This document shows positions 45,289-53,617 of a stretch of 63,026 bases of DNA, piece by piece. Origin of the DNA: Nocardia cyriacigeorgica (GTDB lineage Bacteria > Actinomycetota > Actinomycetes > Mycobacteriales > Mycobacteriaceae); contig NZ_VBUT01000016.1 in the NCBI RefSeq assembly GCF_005863245.1, forward strand, positions 1-63,026. Reading direction: 5' to 3'. Under the pieces are notes generated by a model. The model saw only the letters and a list, made by a program, of their open reading frames with translations. It was not told the origin of the DNA and searched no databases. Made by a program: the position numbers and the translations under genes. Each line of letters starts with the position of its first letter. Position 1 is the stretch's first letter.

Positions 45289-45660
45289 TCAGCCGAGGCT
45301 GATGTCGTCGGGCGACCAGAACGCGCGCATGCTGGTGATCCGCGCGTCCTCGTCGAAGGTCATGACGTCGATGGGTTCGATGACGATGGTCTGCTCACCG
45401 GTGTCGGTGATAACGCGGAATCCGAACGCGGCCTCCGCGCCCGCGACGCGGACGTTGTGCAGTTCGGTACTCACCTTCACCGATTCCAATGCGCTGTAGA
45501 ACTTTTCGATCGCCGCGCGCCCGATGTGCGGCGGGCTGCCGACCGGGTCCTCGACGGTGGCGTCGTCGGTGTAGAGCGCCGCGATGTCCTTCGCGGAGCC
45601 GTTCGCCACGGTGTCGAGGTAGCGGCGCACTGCCGCGCGGATGTCGTCTGCTGAGGCCAT
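45289..45660 (-). CDS. ksi: Delta5-3-ketosteroid isomerase
   Basis: A 123-residue cone-shaped NTF2/SnoaL-fold enzyme. It resembles the Comamonas and Pseudomonas isomerases closely: RRYLDTVANGS, then LYTDDATVEDPVGSPPHIGRAAIEKFY, then VIEPIDVMTFDEDARITSMRAFW. The catalytic residues fall in place: Tyr14, Asp38 (general base) and Asp98. It moves the C5-C6 double bond of 3-keto-delta5 steroids into conjugation at C4-C5. The gene lies 33 bases downstream of kstD. Presence of this enzyme means the island can accept delta5-3-hydroxy steroids after oxidation. Confidence 0.9.
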   Translation of the reverse strand: MASADDIRAAVRRYLDTVANGSAKDIAALYTDDATVEDPVGSPPHIGRAAIEKFYSALESVKVSTELHNVRVAGAEAAFGFRVITDTGEQTIVIEPIDVMTFDEDARITSMRAFWSPDDISLG

Positions 45661-45693
45661 CGAGGGCTCCTCCGGGGTTCTGGGTGATTACGG

Positions 45694-47253
45694 TCAGTGG
45701 CCGAGCAGGTCGCGCACGGCGAGGTGGCTGAACAGCATGGATGCGCCGATCGGGTTGCCGCCGCCTGGGTAGACGGTGCCGCTGACGGCCGCCATGGTGT
45801 TGCCGGCCGCGTACAGCCCGGGAATGGGCTCACCGTCGCGTCCGAGCACGCGCGCGGCGCTGTCGGTGCGCAGCCCGCCCTTGGTGCCGAGGTCGGAGAT
45901 GCCGAACGCGGCGGCGTGGAACGGTCCCTGCTCGATCGGCACCAGCGGCGGTTCACCACCGGAGAACGCGCGATCGTAGGCCTCGTCGCCGCGACCGAAA
46001 TCCGGATCGACGCCGGTCTCGACGAAGGAGTTGAACCGCTGCACCGTGGCAACCAGCGTCTCGGCCGGGACACCGATCTTCTCGGCCAGCTCGGGCAGCG
46101 TGTCGGCGGTGTGCCACAGCCCGGCCGCCACATACTTCTCCGGTTCGACCATCGAGACGTTGGTGGCCTTGACCGGCGGCACCTCGCCCTCTCTGTCGTC
46201 GTAGATCATCCAGTAGGGCAGGGCCAGCGAACCGTCGTCGAGCTTGCCGATGATGTCGCGGCCGAGCCGGTCGTAGGGCGCGGATTCGTTGACGAAGCGT
46301 TTGCCGTCCTGGCCGACGAAGATGCCGCCGGTGAACCACAGCGCGAACGCCGAACGCCCGTCCGGATGCGTCAAACCCGGCGACCACCAGGCCTGATCCA
46401 TCAGATCGGTATCCGCGCCCGCGGCGATACCCGCCTTGTGCGCCTTACCCTGATTGCCCCACGGGCCCATGGTGTCGCGGGCCTCGCCGGGCACGCCGTA
46501 ATGCTTGCGTAGCTCGTCGTTCTGCTCGAAACCACCAGCCGCGAGCACCACGCCCTTGCGGGCCCGGATCGCGAACGGCTCGCCCTCGCGTTCGGTGATC
46601 GCGCCGACCACGACGCCCTCCTCGACCACCAGCTCGACCAGCGGCGTATTGAGATACAGCCGCACGTCCGGATACGACGACAGCGCCAGCAGGAACCGAC
46701 CGATCAACGCCTGACCGCCGATCAGCATGTCCGGCAGCGGCGCCCCCAGCCGGTCGGTATCGAGCGGCCCGCGCAGCTGCTCACGCATCTCGCCCAGCGC
46801 GGAGGCGGGCAGCGGGGTCGGCATGATGTGGCGCTGCCCGTCCAACCGCGCCTTGGGCGCCTTACCGAAGTAGTCCGGCCACGGCAGCATCTCGAACGCG
46901 AAATGCTCATCCGATTCCAGGTATTCGATGAGATCGCCGCCGCGGCGGACGTAGGTTTCCTGGAGTTCGCGCGGGGTCCGGTCACCGACGACGGCGTGGT
47001 AGTAGGTGAGCGCGTCCTCGATGGTGTCGTCGGTGCCCGCGCGGCGCAGCACCGGATTGCACGGGAACCACATGCCACCGCCCCCGGAATACGCGGTCGT
47101 GCCGCCGAACTTGTCGGTCGCCTCGACCACCGCGACGGTCAGCCCTTCGCGGGCCGCGGTGTAGGCGCCGGCCAGGCCGCCGCCCGAACCCGCGACCAGC
47201 ACGTCCACCTCGTCGTTCCAGTCCACCACTGTGTGGGCCTTCGGGTCTGCCAC
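45694..47253 (-). CDS. kstD: 3-ketosteroid delta1-dehydrogenase KstD
   Basis: A 519-residue FAD enzyme that introduces the C1-C2 double bond into 3-ketosteroids. The FAD fold is VDVLVAGSGGGLAGAYTAAREGL with VVEATDKFGGTTAYSGGGGMWFP. Further KstD signatures are PWPDYFGKAPKAR, DQAWWSPGLTHPDGRSAFALWF, EQGPFHAAAFGISDLGTKGGLRTD and SGTVYPGGGNPIGASMLF with its active-site Tyr. The similarity is to the Rhodococcus KstD1 type over the full length. The GTG at 47253 follows AGGAGG. It heads a four-gene operon and is divergent from the BVMO. Confidence 0.95.
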   Translation of the reverse strand: MADPKAHTVVDWNDEVDVLVAGSGGGLAGAYTAAREGLTVAVVEATDKFGGTTAYSGGGGMWFPCNPVLRRAGTDDTIEDALTYYHAVVGDRTPRELQETYVRRGGDLIEYLESDEHFAFEMLPWPDYFGKAPKARLDGQRHIMPTPLPASALGEMREQLRGPLDTDRLGAPLPDMLIGGQALIGRFLLALSSYPDVRLYLNTPLVELVVEEGVVVGAITEREGEPFAIRARKGVVLAAGGFEQNDELRKHYGVPGEARDTMGPWGNQGKAHKAGIAAGADTDLMDQAWWSPGLTHPDGRSAFALWFTGGIFVGQDGKRFVNESAPYDRLGRDIIGKLDDGSLALPYWMIYDDREGEVPPVKATNVSMVEPEKYVAAGLWHTADTLPELAEKIGVPAETLVATVQRFNSFVETGVDPDFGRGDEAYDRAFSGGEPPLVPIEQGPFHAAAFGISDLGTKGGLRTDSAARVLGRDGEPIPGLYAAGNTMAAVSGTVYPGGGNPIGASMLFSHLAVRDLLGH

Positions 47254-47321
47254 TGCCTGTCCTCCTGTGCTCTTGCTCACCGTCGACGCTATGTCGAACA
47301 ACTGCCCGCGGGGCGCGGCTC

Positions 47322-47336
47322 TCCCGGTCACCGGGA
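47322..47336. promoter_or_regulatory. Steroid-island palindrome, site 5 (kstD/BVMO)
   Basis: TCCCGGTCACCGGGA is symmetric at every position except the central base. It lies 69 bases from the kstD start and 114 bases from the BVMO start. Confidence 0.7.
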
Positions 47337-47360
47337 ACGTGGCGGCGGCTGCGGTGAACG

Positions 47361-47375
47361 TGCCGGTCAGCGGGA
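47361..47375. promoter_or_regulatory. Steroid-island palindrome, site 6 (kstD/BVMO)
   Basis: TGCCGGTCAGCGGGA matches the consensus at 14 of 15 positions. Its centre is 39 bases from the centre of site 5, close to four helical turns. Confidence 0.65.
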
Positions 47376-47449
47376 GAACGCCTGCTCGAAGGGCCCGCGC
47401 AGTACTTAGCGTCGCAGGAGAACTGGAGATTGCTTCGAAAGGTAGGCAT

Positions 47450-49081
47450 GTGAACGCCGAGACGCCAACGTCTGTAGAGACCGTCCCGACCAGCGTCGAC
47501 GTGGTGGTCGTCGGTGCGGGCATCGCCGGGCTGTACGCGCTGCACAAATTCCGCTCGCAGGGTCTGACCGTGCGGGTCTTCGAGGCCGCCGACGGGGTGG
47601 GCGGGGTGTGGTACTGGAACCGCTATCCGGGCGCGCGCTGCGACGTCGAGAGTGTGGACTATTCGTACTCCTTCGACGAGGCCCTGCAACAGGAATGGAA
47701 CTGGAGCGAGAAGTACGCCACCCAGCCCGAGATCCTTGCGTATCTGAACCACGTCGCCGACCGCTTCGACCTGCGCCGCGATATCGAGTTCGGCGCCCGC
47801 GTCACCGATGCGGTGCTCGACGAGTCGACCCTGCGCTGGGAAGTGCGCACCGACACCGGCACGGTGGTGTCGGGGCGGTTCGTCGTGCTGGCGGTCGGCC
47901 CGCTGTCGAATGCGAACACCCCCGACATCGAGGGCCTGGGCAGCTTCGCCGGTCCGGTCCTGCACACCTCGCAGTGGCCGCATGAGGGCGTCGATTTCAC
48001 CGGGCAGCGGGTAGGCGTGATCGGCACGGGTTCCTCGGGGATCCAGGCGATTCCGTGCATCGCCGAACAGGCCGACCGGCTGCACGTCTTCCAGCGCACG
48101 CCCAACTACAGCGTTCCCGCGGGCAACGTGCCGCTCGATGAGGACACCCGGCGCGCGCAGAAGGCGAACTACGCCGAGCGGCGCCGCCTGTCGATGGCCA
48201 GCGGGGGCGGTTCCCCGCATCAGCCGCATCCGAAATCCGCGCTCGAGGTGTCGGAGGAGGAGCTGCGCGAGGCCTACCAGAAGCGGTGGGAGCTGGGCGG
48301 GGTGTTGTTCAGCAAGACCTTCCCCGACCAGATGGTGACCCGCGAGGCCAACGACACTGCGCGCCGGTTCTGGGAGGAGAAGGTGCGCGCGGTGATCGAC
48401 GATCCCGAGGTCGCCGAACTGCTGATCCCGACCGATCACCCGATCGGCACCAAACGCATCTGCACCGACACGAACTACTACCAGACCTACAACCGCGACA
48501 ACGTGCAGCTGGTGAACCTGCGCGCCACCCCCATCGAACGCATCGATGCCGGCGGCGTGCACACCACCGCCGACTACTACCCGCTCGACGCGCTGGTGCT
48601 CGCCACCGGATTCGACGCGATGACCGGTTCGGTGGCCAAGCTGAACATCGTCGGCCGGGACGGGCGCACCCTCAACGAGGCGTGGCGCGACGGCCCGAAA
48701 ACCTATCTCGGGCTCGGCGTCACGGGCTTTCCCAACCTGTTCAACCTGACCGGGCCCGGTAGCCCGTCGGTGCTGGCGAACATGGTGCTGCATTCGGAGC
48801 TGCACGTCGACTGGGTGGCCGGCGCCATCGAGTACCTCGACCGCAACGGCGCGACCGCGCTGGAGGCCAGGCCCGACGCGGTGGAGGCCTGGGTGGCCGA
48901 ATGCGCCGAACGTGCCGCACGCACCCTCATGCCCACCGCGAACTCGTGGTATCTGGGGGCGAATGTGCCGGGCAAGCCGCGGGTGTTCATGCCGTTCGTC
49001 GGCGGATTCGGCGTCTACGGCGAGATCATCGCCGAGGTGGCGGCCGCCGAATACAAGGGCTTCGACGTCATGGCGGGCTGA
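47450..49081 (+). CDS. Baeyer-Villiger monooxygenase (steroid/cyclohexanone type)
   Basis: A 543-residue type I BVMO with one FAD and NADPH. Two Rossmann motifs are present (VVVVGAGIAGLYALHKF at about 18 and VGVIGTGSSGIQ at about 189) with the family fingerprint FAGPVLHTSQWP at 166-177. WYWNRYPGARCDVES and ATGFDAMTG complete the pattern. Length and the YNRDNVQLVNL and LFNLTGPGSPSV segments fit the CHMO/steroid monooxygenase branch. Such enzymes turn progesterone into testosterone acetate or ring ketones into lactones. The GTG follows AAAGGTAGG. It is divergent from kstD. Confidence 0.9.
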   Translation: MNAETPTSVETVPTSVDVVVVGAGIAGLYALHKFRSQGLTVRVFEAADGVGGVWYWNRYPGARCDVESVDYSYSFDEALQQEWNWSEKYATQPEILAYLNHVADRFDLRRDIEFGARVTDAVLDESTLRWEVRTDTGTVVSGRFVVLAVGPLSNANTPDIEGLGSFAGPVLHTSQWPHEGVDFTGQRVGVIGTGSSGIQAIPCIAEQADRLHVFQRTPNYSVPAGNVPLDEDTRRAQKANYAERRRLSMASGGGSPHQPHPKSALEVSEEELREAYQKRWELGGVLFSKTFPDQMVTREANDTARRFWEEKVRAVIDDPEVAELLIPTDHPIGTKRICTDTNYYQTYNRDNVQLVNLRATPIERIDAGGVHTTADYYPLDALVLATGFDAMTGSVAKLNIVGRDGRTLNEAWRDGPKTYLGLGVTGFPNLFNLTGPGSPSVLANMVLHSELHVDWVAGAIEYLDRNGATALEARPDAVEAWVAECAERAARTLMPTANSWYLGANVPGKPRVFMPFVGGFGVYGEIIAEVAAAEYKGFDVMAG

Positions 49082-49090
49082 CCGCAGAAA

Positions 49091-49136
49091 CGAAACGGGT
49101 GGTTGGACCGGCTCGTCGGTCCAACCACCCGTTTCG
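49091..49136. terminator. Bidirectional stem-loop terminator
   Basis: A 20-base-pair perfect stem (CGAAACGGGTGGTTGGACCG and its complement) with a 6-base loop lies between the convergent BVMO and flavin reductase genes. Confidence 0.85.
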
Positions 49137-49149
49137 TCGTCTTCGGGGT

Positions 49150-49656
49150 TCAGTCGGCGAAGCCGCCGAAGGTGCCCTTGTAGAACAGCAGCGGCCGCCC
49201 GTTCTCGTCGGCGGCCAGCTCGGTGACCCGGGCCAGCGCGATGGTGTGGTCGCCCGCCTCGTGTTCGAACTCCAGCGTCGCCTCGATGTGGGCGAGTGCG
49301 CCGGTGATCGCGGGAGCGCCGTTGCTGCCGTGGGTCCAGTCGATCCCGGCGAACTTGTCGCCGCCGCTGACGGCGAACTGACGGCAGATGTCGCGCTGAT
49401 CGTGGGCCAGCACGTTGATGCACAGCGAACCCACCGAGCGCAGCATCGGCCAGCTGGTGGAGGTCTTGGCGGGGCAGAACGACACGAACGGCGGATCCAG
49501 CGACACCGATACCACCGACTGGCAGGTGAAACCCAGCGGCCGGGTGCCGTCGTGGGCGGCGATCACCGCGACACCGGTGGCGAAGTGCCCGAGCACCTTG
49601 CGGAGGGCGGCGGGCCCTGGGCAGCCCGGTTCGATGACGATGTTGTCTGCGCTCAT
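49150..49656 (-). CDS. hsaB: Flavin reductase HsaB-like
   Basis: A 168-residue NADH:flavin oxidoreductase of the HpaC/HsaB fold. The sequence LRKVLGHFATGVAVIAAHDGTRPLGFTCQSVVSVSLDPPFVSFCPAKTSTSW follows HsaB closely, as do DKFAGIDWTHGSNGAPAITGALAHIEA and GDHTIALARVTEL, ending RPLLFYKGTFGGF. It would supply reduced flavin to HsaA (encoded at 53618) for 3-HSA hydroxylation. It is transcribed divergently from padR and stands apart from hsaA. Confidence 0.87.
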   Translation of the reverse strand: MSADNIVIEPGCPGPAALRKVLGHFATGVAVIAAHDGTRPLGFTCQSVVSVSLDPPFVSFCPAKTSTSWPMLRSVGSLCINVLAHDQRDICRQFAVSGGDKFAGIDWTHGSNGAPAITGALAHIEATLEFEHEAGDHTIALARVTELAADENGRPLLFYKGTFGGFAD

Positions 49657-49726
49657 GCGTGGGGTCCTCCCGAAGATCTGTCGAACTCCAGCATCGAGTG
49701 TGCACGGTGGGTGTCTCAATGCGCCG

Positions 49727-49741
49727 TCCCGGTCAGTGGTT
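49727..49741. promoter_or_regulatory. Steroid-island palindrome, site 7 (hsaB/padR)
   Basis: TCCCGGTCAGTGGTT keeps the left arm and centre exactly (TCCCGGTCAG). It lies 71 bases upstream of hsaB and 45 bases upstream of padR. Confidence 0.55.
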
Positions 49742-49785
49742 GTTCGGCGGGTACGGGTGATTTGCCTGGTTGCTAGCATTTGCCG

Positions 49786-50472
49786 GTGGCATCAAGTGAA
49801 CCGGAAATCGGCCTGGTCAATCTCCCGCCGACCAGTTGGGCCGTGCTCGCCATGCTCTCCTATGAGGAAGAGATCTCGGGCTACGACCTCAAGAAGTGGG
49901 CCGACTGGAGTATCCGGTACTTCTATTGGAGCCCCTCACACAGTCAGATCTACTCGGAGCTGAAGAAGCTCGAAAAGCACGGTTACGCGACCTCGCGCGT
50001 CGACAGCGACAATGCCATGCGCGGGCGCAGGCTCTACCGCATCACCGACGAAGGCCGCGCGGCGGTGACCCAGTGGTGCAATGAGGCGCCGGTCGACAAG
50101 CCCGTCCTCAAGCACCACGTGATGCTGCGGATCATGTTCGGGCATCTGAGTTCGCCGGAGCGGCTCAAGGAGATCCTGCGCGACCACATCGAGGACATCG
50201 ACCGTCTGCGCAAGCGGGCCGCGATCGATTCCGCCGCAGCCAAATCCGAACCCGGCTGGGCGTACTCGCAGATCGTCTTGCAGTGGGCCGAGCGGCATTA
50301 CGCGGCCGAACGCGATCTCGCTCAGGAGCTGATCGAACAGATCGACGCGGCCGATTCGATCCTGGTGAAGGCCGAGCACGACGACCGGTCCGAATACCCG
50401 CATCCGACGCCGGGACGCTGGCGTGAGGTCGAACAGCGGGTGCAGGAATCGGAGGGAACGGTCGAGGACTGA
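49786..50472 (+). CDS. PadR-family transcriptional regulator
   Basis: A 228-residue winged-helix regulator. The DNA-binding domain reads TSWAVLAMLSYEEEISGYDLKKWAD...SHSQIYSELKKLEKHGYATSRV, with the wing at RGRRLYRITDEGRAAVTQW. A C-terminal helical dimerisation domain (PVLKHHVMLRIMFGHLSSPERLKEILRDHIEDIDRLRKRA) follows. It uses GTG at 49786; a TTG two codons upstream is possible. It is divergent from hsaB and is a candidate local regulator, though the shared palindrome resembles IclR rather than PadR sites. Confidence 0.87.
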   Translation: MASSEPEIGLVNLPPTSWAVLAMLSYEEEISGYDLKKWADWSIRYFYWSPSHSQIYSELKKLEKHGYATSRVDSDNAMRGRRLYRITDEGRAAVTQWCNEAPVDKPVLKHHVMLRIMFGHLSSPERLKEILRDHIEDIDRLRKRAAIDSAAAKSEPGWAYSQIVLQWAERHYAAERDLAQELIEQIDAADSILVKAEHDDRSEYPHPTPGRWREVEQRVQESEGTVED

Positions 50473-50476
50473 ACGA

Positions 50477-50511
50477 TTTTCGCGCTCGGGCACGGTGCTC
50501 GAGCGCGAAAA
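50477..50511. terminator. Bidirectional intrinsic terminator
   Basis: TTTTCGCGCTCG pairs perfectly with CGAGCGCGAAAA, which gives a U-rich tail in either direction. It lies five bases after the padR stop and before the convergent esterase gene. Confidence 0.85.
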
Positions 50512-50529
50512 GTTCGGAGTGAGCGACGG

Positions 50530-51477
50530 TTAGCTCTCGTCGAGCCGAGTCAGTCGCGTGAGATCGGCCCACACGTCCTTGCAGGCCTGCCCGGCCAGTT
50601 CGAGCACGGGCATTGTCATGAAACCGTGGATGACGCCTTCGTAGCAGCGATGAACGGTCGTGACGCCGGCCTCGGCCAGGGCGTGGGCATAGGCGTCGCC
50701 CTCCGAGCGCAGCGGATCGCAGCCGGCCGTGACCACGATGGCAGGGGGCAGCCCGGCGAGATCGGCCGCGACGGGGCTCGCGTACGGATGGGTGCGGTCG
50801 GCGAGATCGGGCACGTACTGGTCCCAGTACCAGCTCATGGCGGCCCGGGTGTTGTAGAAACCCTCGCCGAAACGCGTGTAGGAATCGGTGCCGAAGTCGG
50901 CCGCGAGCACCGGATACAGCAGGGCATGCGCCGTGATGGCGGGCCCGCCGCGATCACGGGCCATCAGTGCGACGACGGCGGCGAGGTTGCCGCCCGCACT
51001 GTCACCGGCGACGGCCAGCCGCGCCGGATCGGCGCCGAACTCCCGCGCGTGCTCGACAGCCCACAGCGTCGCCGCGTAGACGTCCTCGGCCGCGGTGGGC
51101 CACCGATGCTCCGGCGCGAGCCGGTAATCCACCGACACCACCACCGCACCCACCCCGTTGGCCATCGACCGGCACAGCCCGTCATGGGTGTCCAGATCGC
51201 AGAACACGAACCCGCCGCCGTGCGCGAACACGATGAGCGATACGAGTCCATCGGCCGAAGCGGCCGGACGGTACACGCGAACTCCACCACCCGATGGCAG
51301 ATCTCGTTCGATGATCTCGCCTACCCGCTCGGGCTCATCCGGCAGCCGCAACCGCGCCCGGATCGCCGCTCGCGCTTGCGCCCCGGTCATGGTCTCGACC
51401 TTGGGGAACCCGGCATCGAGCACCGGCAGTAGTGCCGCGACTTCGGGGGCGAGTTCGGTGTTTTCGTCAGTGGTCAT
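50530..51477 (-). CDS. HSL-family alpha/beta hydrolase (esterase)
   Basis: A 315-residue hormone-sensitive-lipase type esterase. The oxyanion motif is FAHGGGF (residues about 85-91) and the nucleophile is S160 in AGDSAGGN. The acid is in TAGCDPLRSEGDAYA and the His in YEGVIHGF. There is no signal peptide, so it is cytosolic. In this context it could hydrolyse the acetate ester made by the Baeyer-Villiger enzyme, as in known progesterone routes; this is inference. Another carboxylester substrate is possible. Confidence 0.88.
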   Translation of the reverse strand: MTTDENTELAPEVAALLPVLDAGFPKVETMTGAQARAAIRARLRLPDEPERVGEIIERDLPSGGGVRVYRPAASADGLVSLIVFAHGGGFVFCDLDTHDGLCRSMANGVGAVVVSVDYRLAPEHRWPTAAEDVYAATLWAVEHAREFGADPARLAVAGDSAGGNLAAVVALMARDRGGPAITAHALLYPVLAADFGTDSYTRFGEGFYNTRAAMSWYWDQYVPDLADRTHPYASPVAADLAGLPPAIVVTAGCDPLRSEGDAYAHALAEAGVTTVHRCYEGVIHGFMTMPVLELAGQACKDVWADLTRLTRLDES

Positions 51478-51492
51478 GAGGCACAACGCCTT

Positions 51493-51507
51493 TCCCGATG
51501 TGCGGCG
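51493..51507. promoter_or_regulatory. Weak steroid-island palindrome, site 8
   Basis: TCCCGATGTGCGGCG resembles the other sites in the left arm and centre. It lies 15 bases from the esterase start codon, so it could block transcription. Weak. Confidence 0.25.
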
Positions 51508-51640
51508 CCGCGCACCGCGAAGGCTTGGAGCAGAGGCAGTCGGCACGGGTGCAGCGGTCGGGCGAATCCGAGTGCCGCGGTTCGGGCTCGTGCCGGTTGT
51601 GGGCAGTGCCCGGGCGTATTTCCTGCCGTGGTGGAGCGGA

Positions 51641-52495
51641 TTACACGTATTCCAAGGGCCGGACAGGAGCGGCCGGTGTCCGCATCGCCGGTCCACCGCG
51701 CAGCGGGCGCGACTGCTGCAAGGTCGGATGCACCCGCGACATCCCGTCCTCGATATTGCGCCAGATGCCCAGCGCGGTGGTGCGCACCGGCGCGGTGAGG
51801 CGATAGTCGAAGTTCATCCGGTCCACCGGCCCGCACACCGACACCGCGGCGATGGCCTCGCCGATATTGCCGATGGGCGCCGCCACGCAACCGAATCCCG
51901 GCAGCGACTCCTCGCGTTCGTGGGCGATGCCGTGGGCGCGGACCTTGTCCAGCTCGGCACGCAGCTGCGCCTTGTTGGAGATGGAGTACTTGGTGCTGCG
52001 GTTCAGCACGCCGGCACCGAGTGCGGCAATGCGGTCCTCGTCGGAGTAGGCCAGGATCGCCTTGCCGACGCCGGTACAGTGCGCCGGCCTGCGCCCGCCG
52101 ATGCGGGTCGGCACCGCCGCCGCCATCCGGCCGCCGATCTTCTCCAGATAGACCACGTCGGGCCCGTCGAGGACGGCCAGATGCACCACGAACCCGGTCG
52201 CGCGGTACAGCTCGTGCAGGAACGGCATCGCGGCGCGATGCAGCCGGTCCTGGTGCACGGCGAGCGAGCCCAGTTCCACCAGCCGGATGCCCAGCTCGTA
52301 GTCGCGGCCCTCGCGGCGCAGCCAGCGCAATTGCACCAGGCGTTCGAGCATGCGATGCGCCGAGGACCGGGGCAGCCCGGTCCGGCGCACGATCTGGGCG
52401 AGGGTGAGCCTGCCCGGTCCGTCGAAGGCGTCCAGGACCAGCGAGACGCGGTCCAGCACGGCACTCGGGGTGGCGGCGTCGGCCTGTGTGTTCAT
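51641..52495 (-). CDS. IclR-family transcriptional regulator
   Basis: A 284-residue regulator. The N-terminal winged helix is VLDRVSLVLDAFDGPGRLTLAQIVRRTGLPRSSAHRMLERLVQLRWL. The IclR effector domain follows (LGSLAVHQDRLHRAAMPFLHELYRATGFVVHLAVLDGPDVVYLEKI, then HCTGVGKAILAY, GIAHEREESLPGFGCVAAPI, AIAAVSVCGPVDRM). It is the only effector-binding regulator of this type in the island and the best candidate for the shared TCCCGGT palindrome. It has its own upstream region with a separate palindrome and a CRP-like site. Confidence 0.92.
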   Translation of the reverse strand: MNTQADAATPSAVLDRVSLVLDAFDGPGRLTLAQIVRRTGLPRSSAHRMLERLVQLRWLRREGRDYELGIRLVELGSLAVHQDRLHRAAMPFLHELYRATGFVVHLAVLDGPDVVYLEKIGGRMAAAVPTRIGGRRPAHCTGVGKAILAYSDEDRIAALGAGVLNRSTKYSISNKAQLRAELDKVRAHGIAHEREESLPGFGCVAAPIGNIGEAIAAVSVCGPVDRMNFDYRLTAPVRTTALGIWRNIEDGMSRVHPTLQQSRPLRGGPAMRTPAAPVRPLEYV

Positions 52496-52547
52496 GTGGC
52501 CCTCCCTGCGGGGTCTACGAGCTGATGCCCAACGGGATATTTCTATT

Positions 52548-52561
52548 AGGCATATGCCTAT
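52548..52561. promoter_or_regulatory. Perfect palindrome upstream of iclR
   Basis: TAGGCATATGCCTA is a perfect 14-base dyad, 53-66 bases before the iclR start codon. It differs from the island palindrome and may be an autoregulatory operator or the site of another regulator. Confidence 0.5.
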
Positions 52562-52603
52562 TCATACCATGTCTTTGTGGGCGCTGTCACACAAATCGGA
52601 CAC

Positions 52604-52619
52604 AGTGATGTAAATCACA
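52604..52619. promoter_or_regulatory. Possible CRP/GlxR-type operator upstream of iclR
   Basis: AGTGATGTAAATCACA matches TGTGA-N6-TCACA at 9 of 10 defined positions. It lies about 110-125 bases upstream of iclR, next to the kshA operon terminator. Confidence 0.5.
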
Positions 52620-52620
52620 A

Positions 52621-52663
52621 CGACCCCGGGGTTTCAGCCGTGACGACTGAAACCCCGGGGTCG
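52621..52663 (-). terminator. Terminator of the kshA-hsaA-hsaC operon
   Basis: CGACCCCGGGGTTTCAG and CTGAAACCCCGGGGTCG form a 17-base-pair perfect stem with a 9-base loop, 20 bases after the hsaC stop on the minus strand. Confidence 0.8.
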
Positions 52664-52683
52664 GGGAGGGGAGCGGTATGCGA

Positions 52684-53589
52684 CTACATCGCGGCCAGCG
52701 GCTCGCTACCGGACCAATCGTGGCCCCAATAGCTGTCGGCGGTGATTTCCTCTGCGGTGTAGTACTTTTCGTCCACGCGCATACCTTCGGTGCCGAATTC
52801 GATATCCCAGCCGCCGGGCGCGCGCACGTAGAACGACACCATCTTGTCGTTGGTGTGCCGGCCCAGCGTCGAGGAGACGGAGAAACCGTCCTTGACAACG
52901 CGGTCCAGCGCCTGGCCCACCGCGTCGAGCGAATCGACCTCCACCATGATGTGCACCAGACCCGGCGCACCACCGTGCGGAGCCGGGCACAGCGCCAGGC
53001 TGTGGTGCCGCTCGTTGACACCCATGAACCGGATCCGCACCGGCCCGAACTCCGGCGGCGCCGGAATGCGGAAGGCACCGCGCGGCAGGAACCCGAGCAC
53101 CTCGGTATAGAACTCGAAGGCGCCATTGGGATCCATGGTCGGCAGCACGACATGGCCGAGGCCCTGCGCGCCCGTCACGAACTTCGCGCCGAACGGGGTC
53201 ACCACCGGGCTGTGATCGAGCACCGCGCCGTGGAAGACCTCGACGGTCGCGCCGGTCGGATCGACGAAGGTGATGACCTCCTCGACCCGGCGCGCGTCGG
53301 CCTCCTCGACCGACAGCGGCTTGACCGCGACGCCGGCCGCCGACACCGCCTCCTGCACGCGCACCAGCGCGGCGTGATCGCGCACCTCCCAGCCGATGGT
53401 CACCACTTCGTCGGTCTCGCCCGGCACGATGACGATCCGCGCGGCCCGCTCATCCATCCGCAGGTAGAGCGCATTCTCATCCGGTCCGCTGCCCTCGGCG
53501 AAACCGAGCACCTCGAAGGCGAATTTGCGCCAGCGGTCCATGTCGTTGGTCTGGATCTTGACGTAGCCCAGACTCTTGATATCAGGCAT
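52684..53589 (-). CDS. hsaC: Extradiol dioxygenase HsaC-like
   Basis: A 301-residue two-domain type I extradiol dioxygenase that opens the aromatised ring A catechol (3,4-DHSA) by meta-cleavage. It begins MPDIKSLGYVKIQTNDMDRWRKFAFEVLGF. The Fe(II) ligands are visible: H146 (GLGHVVL), H213 (LVHIMVEV) and E264 (WDIEFGTEG). The RRVEEVITFVDPTGATVEVFHG and VSSTLGRHTNDKMVSFYVRAPGG segments match HsaC. It is the third gene of the leftward kshA, hsaA, hsaC operon, 28 bases after hsaA. Confidence 0.92.
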   Translation of the reverse strand: MPDIKSLGYVKIQTNDMDRWRKFAFEVLGFAEGSGPDENALYLRMDERAARIVIVPGETDEVVTIGWEVRDHAALVRVQEAVSAAGVAVKPLSVEEADARRVEEVITFVDPTGATVEVFHGAVLDHSPVVTPFGAKFVTGAQGLGHVVLPTMDPNGAFEFYTEVLGFLPRGAFRIPAPPEFGPVRIRFMGVNERHHSLALCPAPHGGAPGLVHIMVEVDSLDAVGQALDRVVKDGFSVSSTLGRHTNDKMVSFYVRAPGGWDIEFGTEGMRVDEKYYTAEEITADSYWGHDWSGSEPLAAM

Positions 53590-53617
53590 TTCTCTTGTCC
53601 TTCGTGATATTTCGAGG

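Noticed and set aside
46982..49705. A 907-residue minus-strand open frame across the BVMO
   Set aside because: It is a shadow of the BVMO gene with low-complexity composition. It also crosses the perfect terminator at 49091-49136.
49786..50472. PadR as the binder of the shared palindrome
   Set aside because: Not excluded, but PadR operators usually contain ATGT/ACAT-type arms, unlike TCCCG/CGGGA, so IclR is preferred.
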